From the NCBI RefSeq assembly GCF_026262505.1, contig NC_067205.1, positions 23,035,585-23,099,584 of the forward strand: a DNA stretch of 64,000 nt, given 5' to 3'. The translations under genes were made by a program, and so were the position numbers. The notes below the pieces were generated by a model, which saw nothing but the letters and a program-made list of their open reading frames with translations, was not told the DNA's origin and ran no database searches. Of this stretch, positions 48,915 to 57,663 are shown piece by piece. Each line of letters opens with the position of its first letter. Position 1 is the stretch's first letter. Origin of the DNA: Trichomonas vaginalis G3. Lineage: Eukaryota > Parabasalia > Trichomonadida > Trichomonadidae.

Positions 48915-51900
48915 TCAGAACTTCAACTTACGAATAAAGCTTGTTTTAGTCGTTATTGAAAAGTTGAACTTTTCAGCAAAGCAAGGTTGACATGACTTAC
49001 ATAAGTCGAATGCAATCTCTTGACCATCATAAAGTGCTTTGTAAAGTTTCATTAAACTGAACTCAGAGTCTTTGTCATATGTTCCAACAGGTATGTGAAT
49101 GTTCTTATCTTCATTGTAATAGCATTGTATAGCTTCAGGAAACATTTCATTAGCGGTTAAAGCAATAACATCTTGCTTCACGCCTTTCATTCTGCAGTGA
49201 AATGCAACTTCATTTAAATCATTCGTGAGTAAGTCTATGTAGGTCTTCTTTCCACAGAAAATACTTTTATAAGCTAAACTTTGTTTTCCAGGTGTTATTT
49301 CTGCAAAGTCGCTATGAAATTGACCAAGGTTCTTTCCTATAAGTTCTCTACCGTATCTCTTCTTAAACTCTGCTGCAAGCTTTGGGATGTCTTCATTATA
49401 TAAGTGCATACTGTCGGTATCCTGGTAAAAGATTTGAAGTCCCATGTCCTCTGCAGTACAGAATACTTCATTCATAATACGTTTTGACATAGACAGAATA
49501 TTAACACCAAGTGGACAGAAGTTAAAGTGTCTGCAAATGCTTTTCGTTAGCTTGAAAATAGTTTTATCTGAACCATCCAAACCTTCGAACTTCACTATAT
49601 GGTTGTAATTTCTTATAGCATATCTTATAGCATCTTTGTCATTTACTATGGTTATTTTTGACTCAATAGGAGATAGAATAGTTTTGCCATAAATGCTGTT
49701 CAGAATGAGTTTTATAATTTCTTGTAAGGGGTTTCCTTCTTTCTTATACTTTAACCTTAACTCAAACAACTTCTTTACTTCATCTCTTATTCTCATATCT
49801 CTGTTTCCATCGTAATAGTATCCTTGCAACACTTCACATTTGACACCTTGATATTTTATGAGGTCTTGTAATGTTATATGGTCAACATGCATGAGACAGC
49901 AAGTGTTTGAACTTCTTGGAACGTTAAGTTCTGGATTTAGTTCAGGGTCGCAAACTATTAAATGAAAGTGTCTGGGTATACCAATCTCTGTTATCTTAAT
50001 GAGAACAAAGAAGCCAGACATAAACTTTTCACCAATGGGTTCCTTTTGGTCATCATCGAATAAATGTCTCATGAGATACTCTGTGCTTAACATTTCTTCC
50101 TTCAATACTTTTGGAATACCTTCTAAAGTATAAAGTCTTGCTATAGCTGAAGGATATAATGAAACAGTGTCGAAGTCAGCAATGAGTTTCTTTTTGCTCT
50201 TTTGTTTCATGTTATCTGACAACATACATCTTCCACCTTGAATGCATCTCGAAATAAATTCTCTTGGTTTATTTGAGAGGTCATAAAGATTTCCATTCGG
50301 GAAGTATACTCTGTTCTCAAACAATTTGTTAGCAATTGAACAAATACTAACGTAGTCATAAACGTTTAAATCAAACTCTTTCAATAAGTCATTGCGGAAC
50401 TTTACAAAACCTTCTCTTAAAATTCTTACATCTTGTTTGCAGTAAAACGTGCTATATTTTTCTAAGTCGAAGTGGTTCTCATCTATTCTGCAACCTTTGA
50501 TGGAATCTATGTTCTTCATAAATGTATCTGCATCATGGATAAACTTACATGCTTCAGAAATGACACCAGTTCTGTTGTCATTTGCTAACAAAACACTGCT
50601 GTAGTAGTTATATGGAAATACTTCTTTCGGTCCTGTTTGTAAGTTAAACATAGCAGGAAATAGTTTAAGCTTCTTATTTATAACACTGTAAGAGTCTTTT
50701 ATAATAATTGCCCGTCCTTTATATAAGCCAGTTATTTGCATTGTTCGTGAACCTTTAATGATGGGAGTTCCTTTCACTTCTGTCATGTGTCTTAAGATGA
50801 AGTTTATGTCATAACTGAGGTTATGGAAATATATTAAACTCTTGTCAGGAAGTCTTTCCAAAAATTCTGTTGCACAGTTTTGACCCCAAATGCTTTCACT
50901 AACTGAACCATCTTCACTGTCATAACAGATGTTAAAAGCTTTATGAAAGCCATCCGTACTACACTCAAAGTCAGCAAAGAAAACGTGCTCAGGAATGAAT
51001 TTACATTTAGCTTTATTTACTTCTTTTGACTCTGCTTTCTTCTTCAGTTGTACACAATACTTTGGAGCATATGTCAAATCTTTAAATGGTGCAAGGTTCT
51101 GTTTATATAAGTCAGTAGTATATGTGAAAAGTTCTCCATAAGAAATAGGTTCGAAATATTTGCACTCCCACAATGTTTTCATAACATCCCATAACGGTGT
51201 TGTTCTATCATAACGAACTACATATTTATCTTCTCTCTTTGTATAAATCTTCATCTGTTTCTCAATGTTCATTCCACCACACTCCTTCAAGATTTCTATA
51301 TAGTTGCGAATGAAGTATGTTGTCATTGGAAGTCTTTCATTTAGCATGTAGTGGTCTTCAACAAGAAGTAAGTCAATAGTTCTAACAGTTTCGCATTCTT
51401 TTGGTATATATCTCTTTATTTCATTATGTCTTGACTCATTGAAATAACCAATGGTAACATTAAATGCTATACCTGTTGCGTCAGAAATTTCTTGTACTTT
51501 ACTTTGAGGAAAGTCTCTAACACGAATGACTTCTCTCATGTGGTCAATAGTTTCTTCATTTACTCCAGCCTGAATGCAAGCATAAACGAAACAATTGTCC
51601 TCTGTCATAAGTGTTGCAGTTCTTTTGTTCAGTTCATTGAAGATTTGGTAGCGTTCAAGATTTATAGGTAATGTGCAAAGATACTTCCATAACTGACCGC
51701 TTCTCTTCTTATAAAACTTCTTTTCACTATTATCTTTCCAAAAGCTTTCTATAAGTGCTGGGTTTCCTGTTTGCTTAAGAGCTTCCAAAATGGCTTTCTG
51801 GTCATTTGTCAGTGTGCTTTCATCTCTATATGGTCTCTTTTTTGGTTTGCCTTTCTTTACATCTGACATCGTTAAGCCTTCATATTCTGTTAAATCATAC

Positions 51901-52694
51901 ATCTTTATTTCAGTAAGATTCTTTATGTTTGTCAAGAAGAAGTCATAGTGCATTTCAACAATACCTGCAGCATTTGCTTCTATCTCTGATATAAAGTTCT
52001 CCTTCAAGAGCTGATGTAGTAATGTTCCAATATTATTGAGGTTTAACGTAGAACATTCATACTTTCCACCAAGTTTATAACATACCATCCATCTCTGTTG
52101 GGAGTTTATTTTAATTTTCTCTAAGAGTCTCATGAAAACCTTACCGAAATGTTTGTGTAAATATTCTCTGTTTGGTTCATCTAAAGCTTCGATGTTAAAG
52201 TCAATGAGTCTATTGCCTGACTTCACATTTCTCTTCCTATTCTCTTCATCTTTCTTTAACCATCTCTCACCTTCTTTTGGTTTGTCGTCAATGGAACGAA
52301 TGACATCGTTAGCTTTGCGAACTTGTTCTATAGCACTTTTAAACATCTCTCTTCTCTGTTGTTTCAGTGTGTCATCTCTCTTTCGTGTTTCACCAACGTT
52401 TGCATTTGTTATGTCAAACATCTCTCTTCTTACTTCATGAGGTACTGAACGTCTATGATATAAGTCAATAGCAACGTCATTTAAAGGAAATGCTCTTGCA
52501 TGGACTTCGTCCTCGCCGCGTTGCGGCTTTATGAACTCATGAATTCTATCATAACTTATTACACCATTATAGTCTTTAATGAAGTCAGCGAGTGCCTTTT
52601 TGTTTGTTGTGTAATGCTTTGCAACATCTATATTAGCTTCTGTAAGAAGTTGTTTTATTTCCGAGTGTTCTAACTTAGACAACTTCCGATACAT
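48915..52694 (-). CDS. Protein-primed family-B DNA polymerase, 1259 aa
   Basis: Open over full length. Residues 1-350 are a basic helical N-terminal region that may include the terminal-protein role. Residues about 363-450 hold an OTU-like pattern (DNCFVYACIQAG with Cys368; VEDHYML with His448). The exonuclease is at about 570-760: FADFEC (Asp575, Glu577), HNLSYDIN (Asp629) and YCKQD (Tyr751, Asp755). The polymerase has motif A DTVSLYPS (Asp842), motif B KLILNSIYGK (Asn999-Gly1003) and motif C YQDTDS (Asp1092, Asp1094). It would replicate the element from protein-primed ends. It is divergent from the 157-aa gene with a 91-bp spacer. A double hairpin encodes residues near 56-66. Confidence 0.92.
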   Translation of the reverse strand: MYRKLSKLEHSEIKQLLTEANIDVAKHYTTNKKALADFIKDYNGVISYDRIHEFIKPQRGEDEVHARAFPLNDVAIDLYHRRSVPHEVRREMFDITNANVGETRKRDDTLKQQRREMFKSAIEQVRKANDVIRSIDDKPKEGERWLKKDEENRKRNVKSGNRLIDFNIEALDEPNREYLHKHFGKVFMRLLEKIKINSQQRWMVCYKLGGKYECSTLNLNNIGTLLHQLLKENFISEIEANAAGIVEMHYDFFLTNIKNLTEIKMYDLTEYEGLTMSDVKKGKPKKRPYRDESTLTNDQKAILEALKQTGNPALIESFWKDNSEKKFYKKRSGQLWKYLCTLPINLERYQIFNELNKRTATLMTEDNCFVYACIQAGVNEETIDHMREVIRVRDFPQSKVQEISDATGIAFNVTIGYFNESRHNEIKRYIPKECETVRTIDLLLVEDHYMLNERLPMTTYFIRNYIEILKECGGMNIEKQMKIYTKREDKYVVRYDRTTPLWDVMKTLWECKYFEPISYGELFTYTTDLYKQNLAPFKDLTYAPKYCVQLKKKAESKEVNKAKCKFIPEHVFFADFECSTDGFHKAFNICYDSEDGSVSESIWGQNCATEFLERLPDKSLIYFHNLSYDINFILRHMTEVKGTPIIKGSRTMQITGLYKGRAIIIKDSYSVINKKLKLFPAMFNLQTGPKEVFPYNYYSSVLLANDNRTGVISEACKFIHDADTFMKNIDSIKGCRIDENHFDLEKYSTFYCKQDVRILREGFVKFRNDLLKEFDLNVYDYVSICSIANKLFENRVYFPNGNLYDLSNKPREFISRCIQGGRCMLSDNMKQKSKKKLIADFDTVSLYPSAIARLYTLEGIPKVLKEEMLSTEYLMRHLFDDDQKEPIGEKFMSGFFVLIKITEIGIPRHFHLIVCDPELNPELNVPRSSNTCCLMHVDHITLQDLIKYQGVKCEVLQGYYYDGNRDMRIRDEVKKLFELRLKYKKEGNPLQEIIKLILNSIYGKTILSPIESKITIVNDKDAIRYAIRNYNHIVKFEGLDGSDKTIFKLTKSICRHFNFCPLGVNILSMSKRIMNEVFCTAEDMGLQIFYQDTDSMHLYNEDIPKLAAEFKKRYGRELIGKNLGQFHSDFAEITPGKQSLAYKSIFCGKKTYIDLLTNDLNEVAFHCRMKGVKQDVIALTANEMFPEAIQCYYNEDKNIHIPVGTYDKDSEFSLMKLYKALYDGQEIAFDLCKSCQPCFAEKFNFSITTKTSFIRKLKF
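52502..52527. repeat. In-frame double hairpin in the P4 polymerase gene
   Basis: Same sequence and place as 15985-16010: GGAC-ttc-GTCC and GCCGC-gtt-GCGGC, encoding KPQRGEDEVHA. Confidence 0.8.
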
Positions 52695-52785
52695 CTTTAG
52701 TAGGAAATAAAAAATATTTTTTGAAAAAAATTAGCTTAGATTTTTTTTAAGTTATTTTTCAAAATAATTTAATATTTTTATTTTA

Positions 52786-53259
52786 ATGAAACACATGCAA
52801 GATTGCAAGTTCTTTTCATACAATGCTCTCGCTAATGCCATCAAGAATGAGTTCAATGGTGCTTCAAATGTTAATGTTATCTTTAACAAGAAGTTTGTGA
52901 AAGAATCTAAGTTTGGTCAGTATGTCAGACCATTAGCTATCGTCATTGACCGCAAACGTTATACTTCACAAGAGTTAGCAGTAGTTTTGAAACAAAAGGG
53001 TTTCTTCGTGAATGTCAAAGATACTCATTATACTATTATAAAGAACTCCAACATTGACTTCTTCAGTATTGCTATGAATCTTTCCGAACAGAAAGAATAT
53101 AAGAAGGGTGAAACAAATGTGAAATATTATCCTTCATCTCTGAAAACAATAACGAACAAAGATGTTATACAAAAGTTCTTACCAAAGGTTGAAGAAGCTT
53201 CTATTGACATTGACGAAGGAAGTGAAATGGTTGAAGAAATTGACCCTGAAGCTATTTAA
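52786..53259 (+). CDS. 157-aa conserved Polinton protein, unknown (P4)
   Basis: P4 copy of 16269-16742, same length. Differences are scattered and mostly conservative, supporting a functional protein. The acidic tail is identical. No family is recognised; divergent pairing with the polymerase suggests a replication-linked role. Confidence 0.6.
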   Translation: MKHMQDCKFFSYNALANAIKNEFNGASNVNVIFNKKFVKESKFGQYVRPLAIVIDRKRYTSQELAVVLKQKGFFVNVKDTHYTIIKNSNIDFFSIAMNLSEQKEYKKGETNVKYYPSSLKTITNKDVIQKFLPKVEEASIDIDEGSEMVEEIDPEAI

Positions 53260-53275
53260 GCAAAAATATATTTTT

Positions 53276-53310
53276 GGTGAAGAGGTGAGATGTCACCTGT
53301 TTTTTCACCT
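53276..53310. repeat. Nested dyad, GTGA type (D8)
   Basis: GGTGAGATGTCACC core (one changed base at the centre) and AGAGGTGA...TTCACCT outer arms, between convergent genes as in P1 (D2). Confidence 0.75.
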
Positions 53311-53363
53311 CATTCTCTCTTCGTTAATGTTGTCGTGACTTCTTCGTTAATGTTGTCGTGACT

Positions 53364-54191
53364 TCATTCTTCCTCTTTGAAGTTGTCGAAATACTCTGTT
53401 ATTTTTTCCTTCAGTAATGTTAAGTCTTCTTTGAATGTAAGTATTGTGCAACCTTTGATGTCATAGTGTGTTTGAGGAAGAGTATTTTTGACAATTTCCT
53501 TTATTTGCTCATTCGGTGTCATTGAAATCGGTAAGTTTTCACGATAGAACCAGTTTCTGTCAGATTTGTAAATCTTAGCAAGGTCGTAAAAGCTTTTGTT
53601 GTTTCTTCTGACTAAATGCAACATAACCATATCTCTGTCTTCTTCATTTTCCATCTCTTCAGCGTAAATCATATACTTATAACTCTTTTCCTTTCCTTTT
53701 GGTACCGAACGTGGTATTCTTTTCTGTATGCTTTTGTCTTTGGATTCAATGACTTCATCTTTTGCTTGAAGTTTCTTTTCCATCTCTCCACGTTCTGCTT
53801 TATATAGTTCATCTAACATCATGAAAATATAACAAGCATAACGAGGTGAAGCCCACATTGCTACAGCATTTACTAAAAGTCTATGAACATAATAACCTTT
53901 CAAACCAGGAGCCAAATTCTTGCGATTTTCGTACGGAATCTCTTCCCTCGGTTTTCCGAGGGAAGCAATCATATAAGGAAATTCTTCTAAAAGTTCTTTT
54001 GCCTGTTGGTTTTCAAACCAATGATATGCTTGCTTTGTAGAACGAAGAGCGTTCATTATACTTTGCATTTGATACATATCATCTTTGACAGAACGAATGA
54101 GACGTAACTGTTTGTTATATTGTATGTATTCGTATTCTTCATTTATGGCTTCATGAACGATAGCAATTGTTGTGTTCTCTAATGTTGACAT
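53364..54191 (-). CDS. KilA-N-like / poxvirus-type DNA-binding protein (P4)
   Basis: 275 aa, starting at MSTLENTT right after the shared leader, which fixes the start for the P1 copy as well. Same domains as 17054-17881: KilA-N-like N-terminal two thirds, helical linker and DUF3627-like C-terminus. It contains a perfect 10-bp-stem hairpin in frame (53942-53965). Confidence 0.65.
   Translation of the reverse strand: MSTLENTTIAIVHEAINEEYEYIQYNKQLRLIRSVKDDMYQMQSIMNALRSTKQAYHWFENQQAKELLEEFPYMIASLGKPREEIPYENRKNLAPGLKGYYVHRLLVNAVAMWASPRYACYIFMMLDELYKAERGEMEKKLQAKDEVIESKDKSIQKRIPRSVPKGKEKSYKYMIYAEEMENEEDRDMVMLHLVRRNNKSFYDLAKIYKSDRNWFYRENLPISMTPNEQIKEIVKNTLPQTHYDIKGCTILTFKEDLTLLKEKITEYFDNFKEEE
53942..53965. 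repeat. Perfect in-frame hairpin, 10-bp stem
   Basis: CTTCCCTCGG and its complement surround TTTT, inside the KilA-N-like coding region. The P1 version differs by one base in the stem. Confidence 0.8.
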
Positions 54192-54279
54192 TACTGTTCT
54201 TACATACAGGATAAAAAAAATATTTTATAAAAAATTAGCGTTATTTTCTGACTTTCACAAAAGACCAAAAATAAACGCT

Positions 54280-54891
54280 TTACATGTATTTTTCAGCAAC
54301 TTCGTCAAATAATTTTATAGCTTTATCTATCTCATCTACTTCAAACGTTTCTTTACCTTTTATGGGAGCACCATACATTTTCTCAAACTTTTCAAGTAGT
54401 TCTGTTTCAGCAGCTCTCATATCATTAACGAACACAACCTTGACTCTATTGATTGTACTGTCATATCTTTGAGTTATATTATATGTTCTTCCTATCTTAT
54501 ATCTCTTTGTATTGAAGTCCTTCGGTTTCTGAACGATGTAAAGTAAGCCTTCACTGCAACGTTCCGTATCGAATGAACCATAAGTTATGAAGTTATATCC
54601 AACAACTGGGTCAATCCATAACAAAACTATTGGTATAAGACTTTTGTCGATGAGATATGCTGTAGTTCCATAGAATCTTACTGATATCATAAGCTCAGGA
54701 TTTCTTGTCAAAATTTTCTGAGTTGAAGCATTTCTAACCCAGTCGTGTGTTTTCTTTCCAGATGGAAATATAATGTCTGACAAAGAATATTTGTTGTATT
54801 TCTTTGAGTATCTTACGTTTAAATCACCTATTCTAACCACTTTGGTGTCATTGTCTATCTTTCTAACTGTTTCAAACTCAATGTTTGTCAT
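54280..54891 (-). CDS. KilA-N plus T5orf172 (GIY-YIG-like) protein, P4 only
   Basis: The start is taken at MTNIEFETV, just after the shared leader, not at the upstream Met in the leader. Residues 1-105 have a degenerate KilA-N-like fold (YSKKYNKYSLSDIIFPSGKK, THDWVRNASTQKIL). Residues 115-190 match the T5orf172/MUG113 GIY-YIG-like domain: GLLYIVQKPKDF, RYKIGRTYNITQRY, then AETELLEKFEKMYG. This domain pairing is common in large DNA viruses and phages; it may act in DNA binding or nicking, by family inference. P1 has the small 17990 gene and tRNA-like insert at the equivalent place. Confidence 0.7.
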   Translation of the reverse strand: MTNIEFETVRKIDNDTKVVRIGDLNVRYSKKYNKYSLSDIIFPSGKKTHDWVRNASTQKILTRNPELMISVRFYGTTAYLIDKSLIPIVLLWIDPVVGYNFITYGSFDTERCSEGLLYIVQKPKDFNTKRYKIGRTYNITQRYDSTINRVKVVFVNDMRAAETELLEKFEKMYGAPIKGKETFEVDEIDKAIKLFDEVAEKYM

Positions 54892-55053
54892 TTCTGTTCT
54901 TACATACAAAATAAAAAAATAAATAAAAATAATGTTAGTTTTATTTTTGGTCTTTTGTGAAAATTCATGATTTTTGTTGCTGAATTCAGCAAAAATAATG
55001 TTTAGGGTAGATGGTTAGATCTAACCTCATTTCTACCCTCATTTCTACCCCAG
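54892..55053. repeat. Island spacer: shared leader and dyad D9
   Basis: The shared AT-rich leader, then the palindrome TTGCTGAATTCAGCAA (54976-54991) and a TTA-type dyad (55003-55050). Same order of parts as other island spacers. Confidence 0.7.
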
Positions 55054-55058
55054 TTATT

Positions 55059-56003
55059 TTATAAACGTTTCACATGATATACGTTATGAATTCGTGAGAC
55101 TCTAAACAGTTTTGTAGCTTCTATTTCTTCGCTGAGGATATCAAAAATTTTAACGATACCGAAAGTTTCTTTATACTTCTTCTTGACATCAGATAGAAGG
55201 AAATCGTCAGCAGTTGGATAGTTTTTGTTCAGAAATTCTAACATGTCCATTTTATCTTCTGCTGGTTTCTCTGCCTCCCTCTTTAAATCTGCATAGTCGT
55301 TTCTCATACGTTCTATCTCTTTTACTGAATAGTTATATTTCCTAATTGCTGCTTTACATTTAGAACATTGCGGATTCATTTTTGCGTTATATTCTGAAAC
55401 CTTACCTGCTAAAACAACTAAGGCGTCAATGGTTTTCTTTAAATCTGAAGCAGTTGGTTTTATCTGTTCATGCCATACCTTACCTCTTCTATCTTTATCT
55501 CTTATCTGCCATACACATTCAGCAACTAACGAAACAAAGTTGTCGTAGGTCTTAAATTCTTCAGATTTATATATGTCAGAGATGTTCTTATATACCATGT
55601 CGCAATCTTTGTCCATAACTTTATGGTTGCAATGAAAACCAAGGAATTCATAATTTACTTTACGTATGAATTTCTTTATTTCTACTGAGTCAGTTGCTTT
55701 AACTTCAATTTCATCGAATTCAGGAATAGTTAGTTTTTGCTGCTGAACTTCCGGTAATTTAGGCAAATGGTCTATGATATCTTGCATTTCATATAGCTCC
55801 TCTCCATTTGTTTCATCTTTCGCACTACAGTCTAAATTACTTGTTAAAAGTTCTTGCTTTATTCTTTGTATTTCTGTTTCAAAAGTATATGAAGAAGGAA
55901 TGAAGTTTTTCATCTCTACCAACATTGACGTAGGATTCATAACTAGCGAGTTTGGTGCCGTGCATGCTGTCGAAAGTGCTGATGTTTCGATTGTTGAAAT
56001 CAT
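55059..56003 (-). CDS. Conserved KilA-island protein, unknown, 314 aa (P4)
   Basis: P4 copy of 18739-19704, start MISTIETS after the shared leader. The first 40 residues differ from P1 and are low-complexity; the rest, including the Cys/His cluster, CSKCK and the conserved C-terminal LSDVKKKYKE...HNVYHVKRL domain, is nearly identical. Probably DNA-binding by context; no family is named. Confidence 0.55.
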   Translation of the reverse strand: MISTIETSALSTACTAPNSLVMNPTSMLVEMKNFIPSSYTFETEIQRIKQELLTSNLDCSAKDETNGEELYEMQDIIDHLPKLPEVQQQKLTIPEFDEIEVKATDSVEIKKFIRKVNYEFLGFHCNHKVMDKDCDMVYKNISDIYKSEEFKTYDNFVSLVAECVWQIRDKDRRGKVWHEQIKPTASDLKKTIDALVVLAGKVSEYNAKMNPQCSKCKAAIRKYNYSVKEIERMRNDYADLKREAEKPAEDKMDMLEFLNKNYPTADDFLLSDVKKKYKETFGIVKIFDILSEEIEATKLFRVSRIHNVYHVKRL

Positions 56004-56086
56004 ATCTTTACATACAAAATAAAAAAATAAATAAAAATAAAACTAACTTTATTTTTTCTATCTTAAGGAAATTCATGAAAATTCAA

Positions 56087-56165
56087 GACCCTTTGGGTCT
56101 CGCCGCTTAGCGGCTGAGGGTAGAAATGAGGGTAGAAATGAGGTTAGATCTAACCATCTACCCTA
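56087..56165. repeat. Composite double hairpin plus dyad (D10)
   Basis: GACCC-ttt-GGGTC (56087-56099), GCCGC-tta-GCGGC (56102-56114), then a TTA-type dyad (56117-56165). It is the inverted counterpart of 44690-44767. Confidence 0.85.
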
Positions 56166-56345
56166 AACATTATTTTTGCTGAATTCAGCAACAAAATGAA
56201 CGAGGTCAGGATGTATGTAAATACCTTTGAATTCATTTATAACGCCCTTAGTAAGCTCATAAAATGCTTGTTTTGAGGTGGAGCCAAAAGTGGCTCGACC
56301 GTATTCTTTCAACCAAAACTCAAGAATTAATCCCGTCAAATACAA
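56163..56345 (-). pseudogene. KilA-N gene remnant (P4)
   Basis: It corresponds to the middle of the open P1 KilA-N gene (19912-20577), keeping LEFWLKEYGRA and GIYIHPDLVHFVAE. It is one of about two damaged genes in P4, flanked on both sides by dyad cassettes. Confidence 0.7.
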
Positions 56346-56350
56346 AAAAT

Positions 56351-56400
56351 GAGGGTAGAAATGAGGGTAGAAATGAGGTTAGATCTAACCATCTACCCTA
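56351..56400. repeat. Nested dyad, TTA type (D11)
   Basis: Near-duplicate of D10's dyad 235 bp away; the two bracket the KilA-N remnant in the same orientation. Confidence 0.8.
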
Positions 56401-56432
56401 AACATTATTTTTGGTCATGGACTATGCCCCGC

Positions 56433-56477
56433 CGCTTCGGTCTGAAAGACCTTCAGGACTCAAAGAGTCCGTTTGCG
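56433..56477. repeat. 45-nt multi-hairpin cassette, intergenic copy
   Basis: CGCTTC, GGTCT-gaa-AGACC, ttca, GGACTC-aaa-GAGTCC, GTTTGCG. It is identical over 45 nt to 60528-60572, which lies in-frame in the fibre gene. Confidence 0.9.
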
Positions 56478-56558
56478 TCTTTATGTTAAAATAAATGGTA
56501 CCATTAATAATTCCATGATTGTTCTCATTCATGTCTGATTTACATCCAACGAAAAAGT

Positions 56559-57644
56559 TTAGAAGAATTTTCTTATTCTTTCTGGCATGTTTTTATCTTT
56601 CCAGTACTCCCGCTCTAATGGTCCCAGATGTGTTGGTTTAGATTCTCTCAAGTTCTTAGATGGTATAACATCTTCAACGCCTCCTTCATATCTTACTTTA
56701 TAAGTGTCATCGTTTATGTTGTAGTCAAGTATTTCAATAACCACTCCTCGCTTTGCTTCGTCAATGGTTTCAGCAAGTTTGCCATTACTACTTTCGACTA
56801 ATTTATGTCGAGGATAAAACGCAATAGAGTCGTCAGCAGCTTTTATAAGATATCCATTACCTTGCGTAGAGTCTACGATATAATAGTTTCTACTTAACCT
56901 TAAACGTTTCTTTGTCAACGGTTTGTCGTCAAGAACTACACGAACTTTTGTACCAGGAATGAGGGTAAATTGTGTTGAATTTATGATATTTTGTGTTTGG
57001 CTTCGTTTCTTTTGTATATACTTTTCTTCTTGTTGTTGTGTCATTGAATTTGGTGTATGTCCTGTTGTAGAATGTGTTGAGGAATTATATACTTCGATGA
57101 AATGTTTCATTGTTTCTTCGGTAAAGTCTCGCTCTTGATTTAAATCTCTGAGAGTCCTTATGAAGCGGTTAATGATACCGAGTATGTTATGGTTATGGTC
57201 TTCAGTAGTGTAGTGAGTTATGTTATGCTTAATGAGAAATTCTGTGATTTCGTTGCTGAGGTATGCACTGTCTTGGTCTGATGTTAAAATACTTGGGCTA
57301 TGTTCTGCTACAAACTTTTGTAAAACTCTTAACACTTCATGAGTTCCTTTATTTCTCATTATATACGCAAAAGCTTTACGAGTGTTAACATTTATGAAGA
57401 TGAGGAATGGTTTATGTCCTCCTTTTCTGCTTTGAATGAGAGTGTCAAATTGGTATGCGTCAGGAGTGTTGGAGTAAATTGGTAAAAAGTAGTCGTAAGG
57501 ATTTATTTTTGTTTGATGTACAACATTTTTGTCAAAGAACCTTTTCACTTCAGCTCTGTTAGTAAATCCCCGACTCTTTGCAGCTTCATTGAACTTCTTA
57601 AATGACCTCCATGGATGTTGTTCGAATACTTCTTTCAAGCTCAT
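56559..57644 (-). CDS. Polinton rve-family integrase (P4), 361 aa
   Basis: Same length and domains as 20786-21871: helical N-terminus, RNase-H-like core (YQFDTLIQSRKGGHKP, LTSDQDSAYLSNEI, NRFIRTLRD) and SH3/chromo-like C-terminus. The gene is open. The starts and the AT-rich gap to the fibre gene are shared between P1 and P4. Confidence 0.88.
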   Translation of the reverse strand: MSLKEVFEQHPWRSFKKFNEAAKSRGFTNRAEVKRFFDKNVVHQTKINPYDYFLPIYSNTPDAYQFDTLIQSRKGGHKPFLIFINVNTRKAFAYIMRNKGTHEVLRVLQKFVAEHSPSILTSDQDSAYLSNEITEFLIKHNITHYTTEDHNHNILGIINRFIRTLRDLNQERDFTEETMKHFIEVYNSSTHSTTGHTPNSMTQQQEEKYIQKKRSQTQNIINSTQFTLIPGTKVRVVLDDKPLTKKRLRLSRNYYIVDSTQGNGYLIKAADDSIAFYPRHKLVESSNGKLAETIDEAKRGVVIEILDYNINDDTYKVRYEGGVEDVIPSKNLRESKPTHLGPLEREYWKDKNMPERIRKFF

Positions 57645-57663
57645 TTATGTAAAGTTAAAGATT

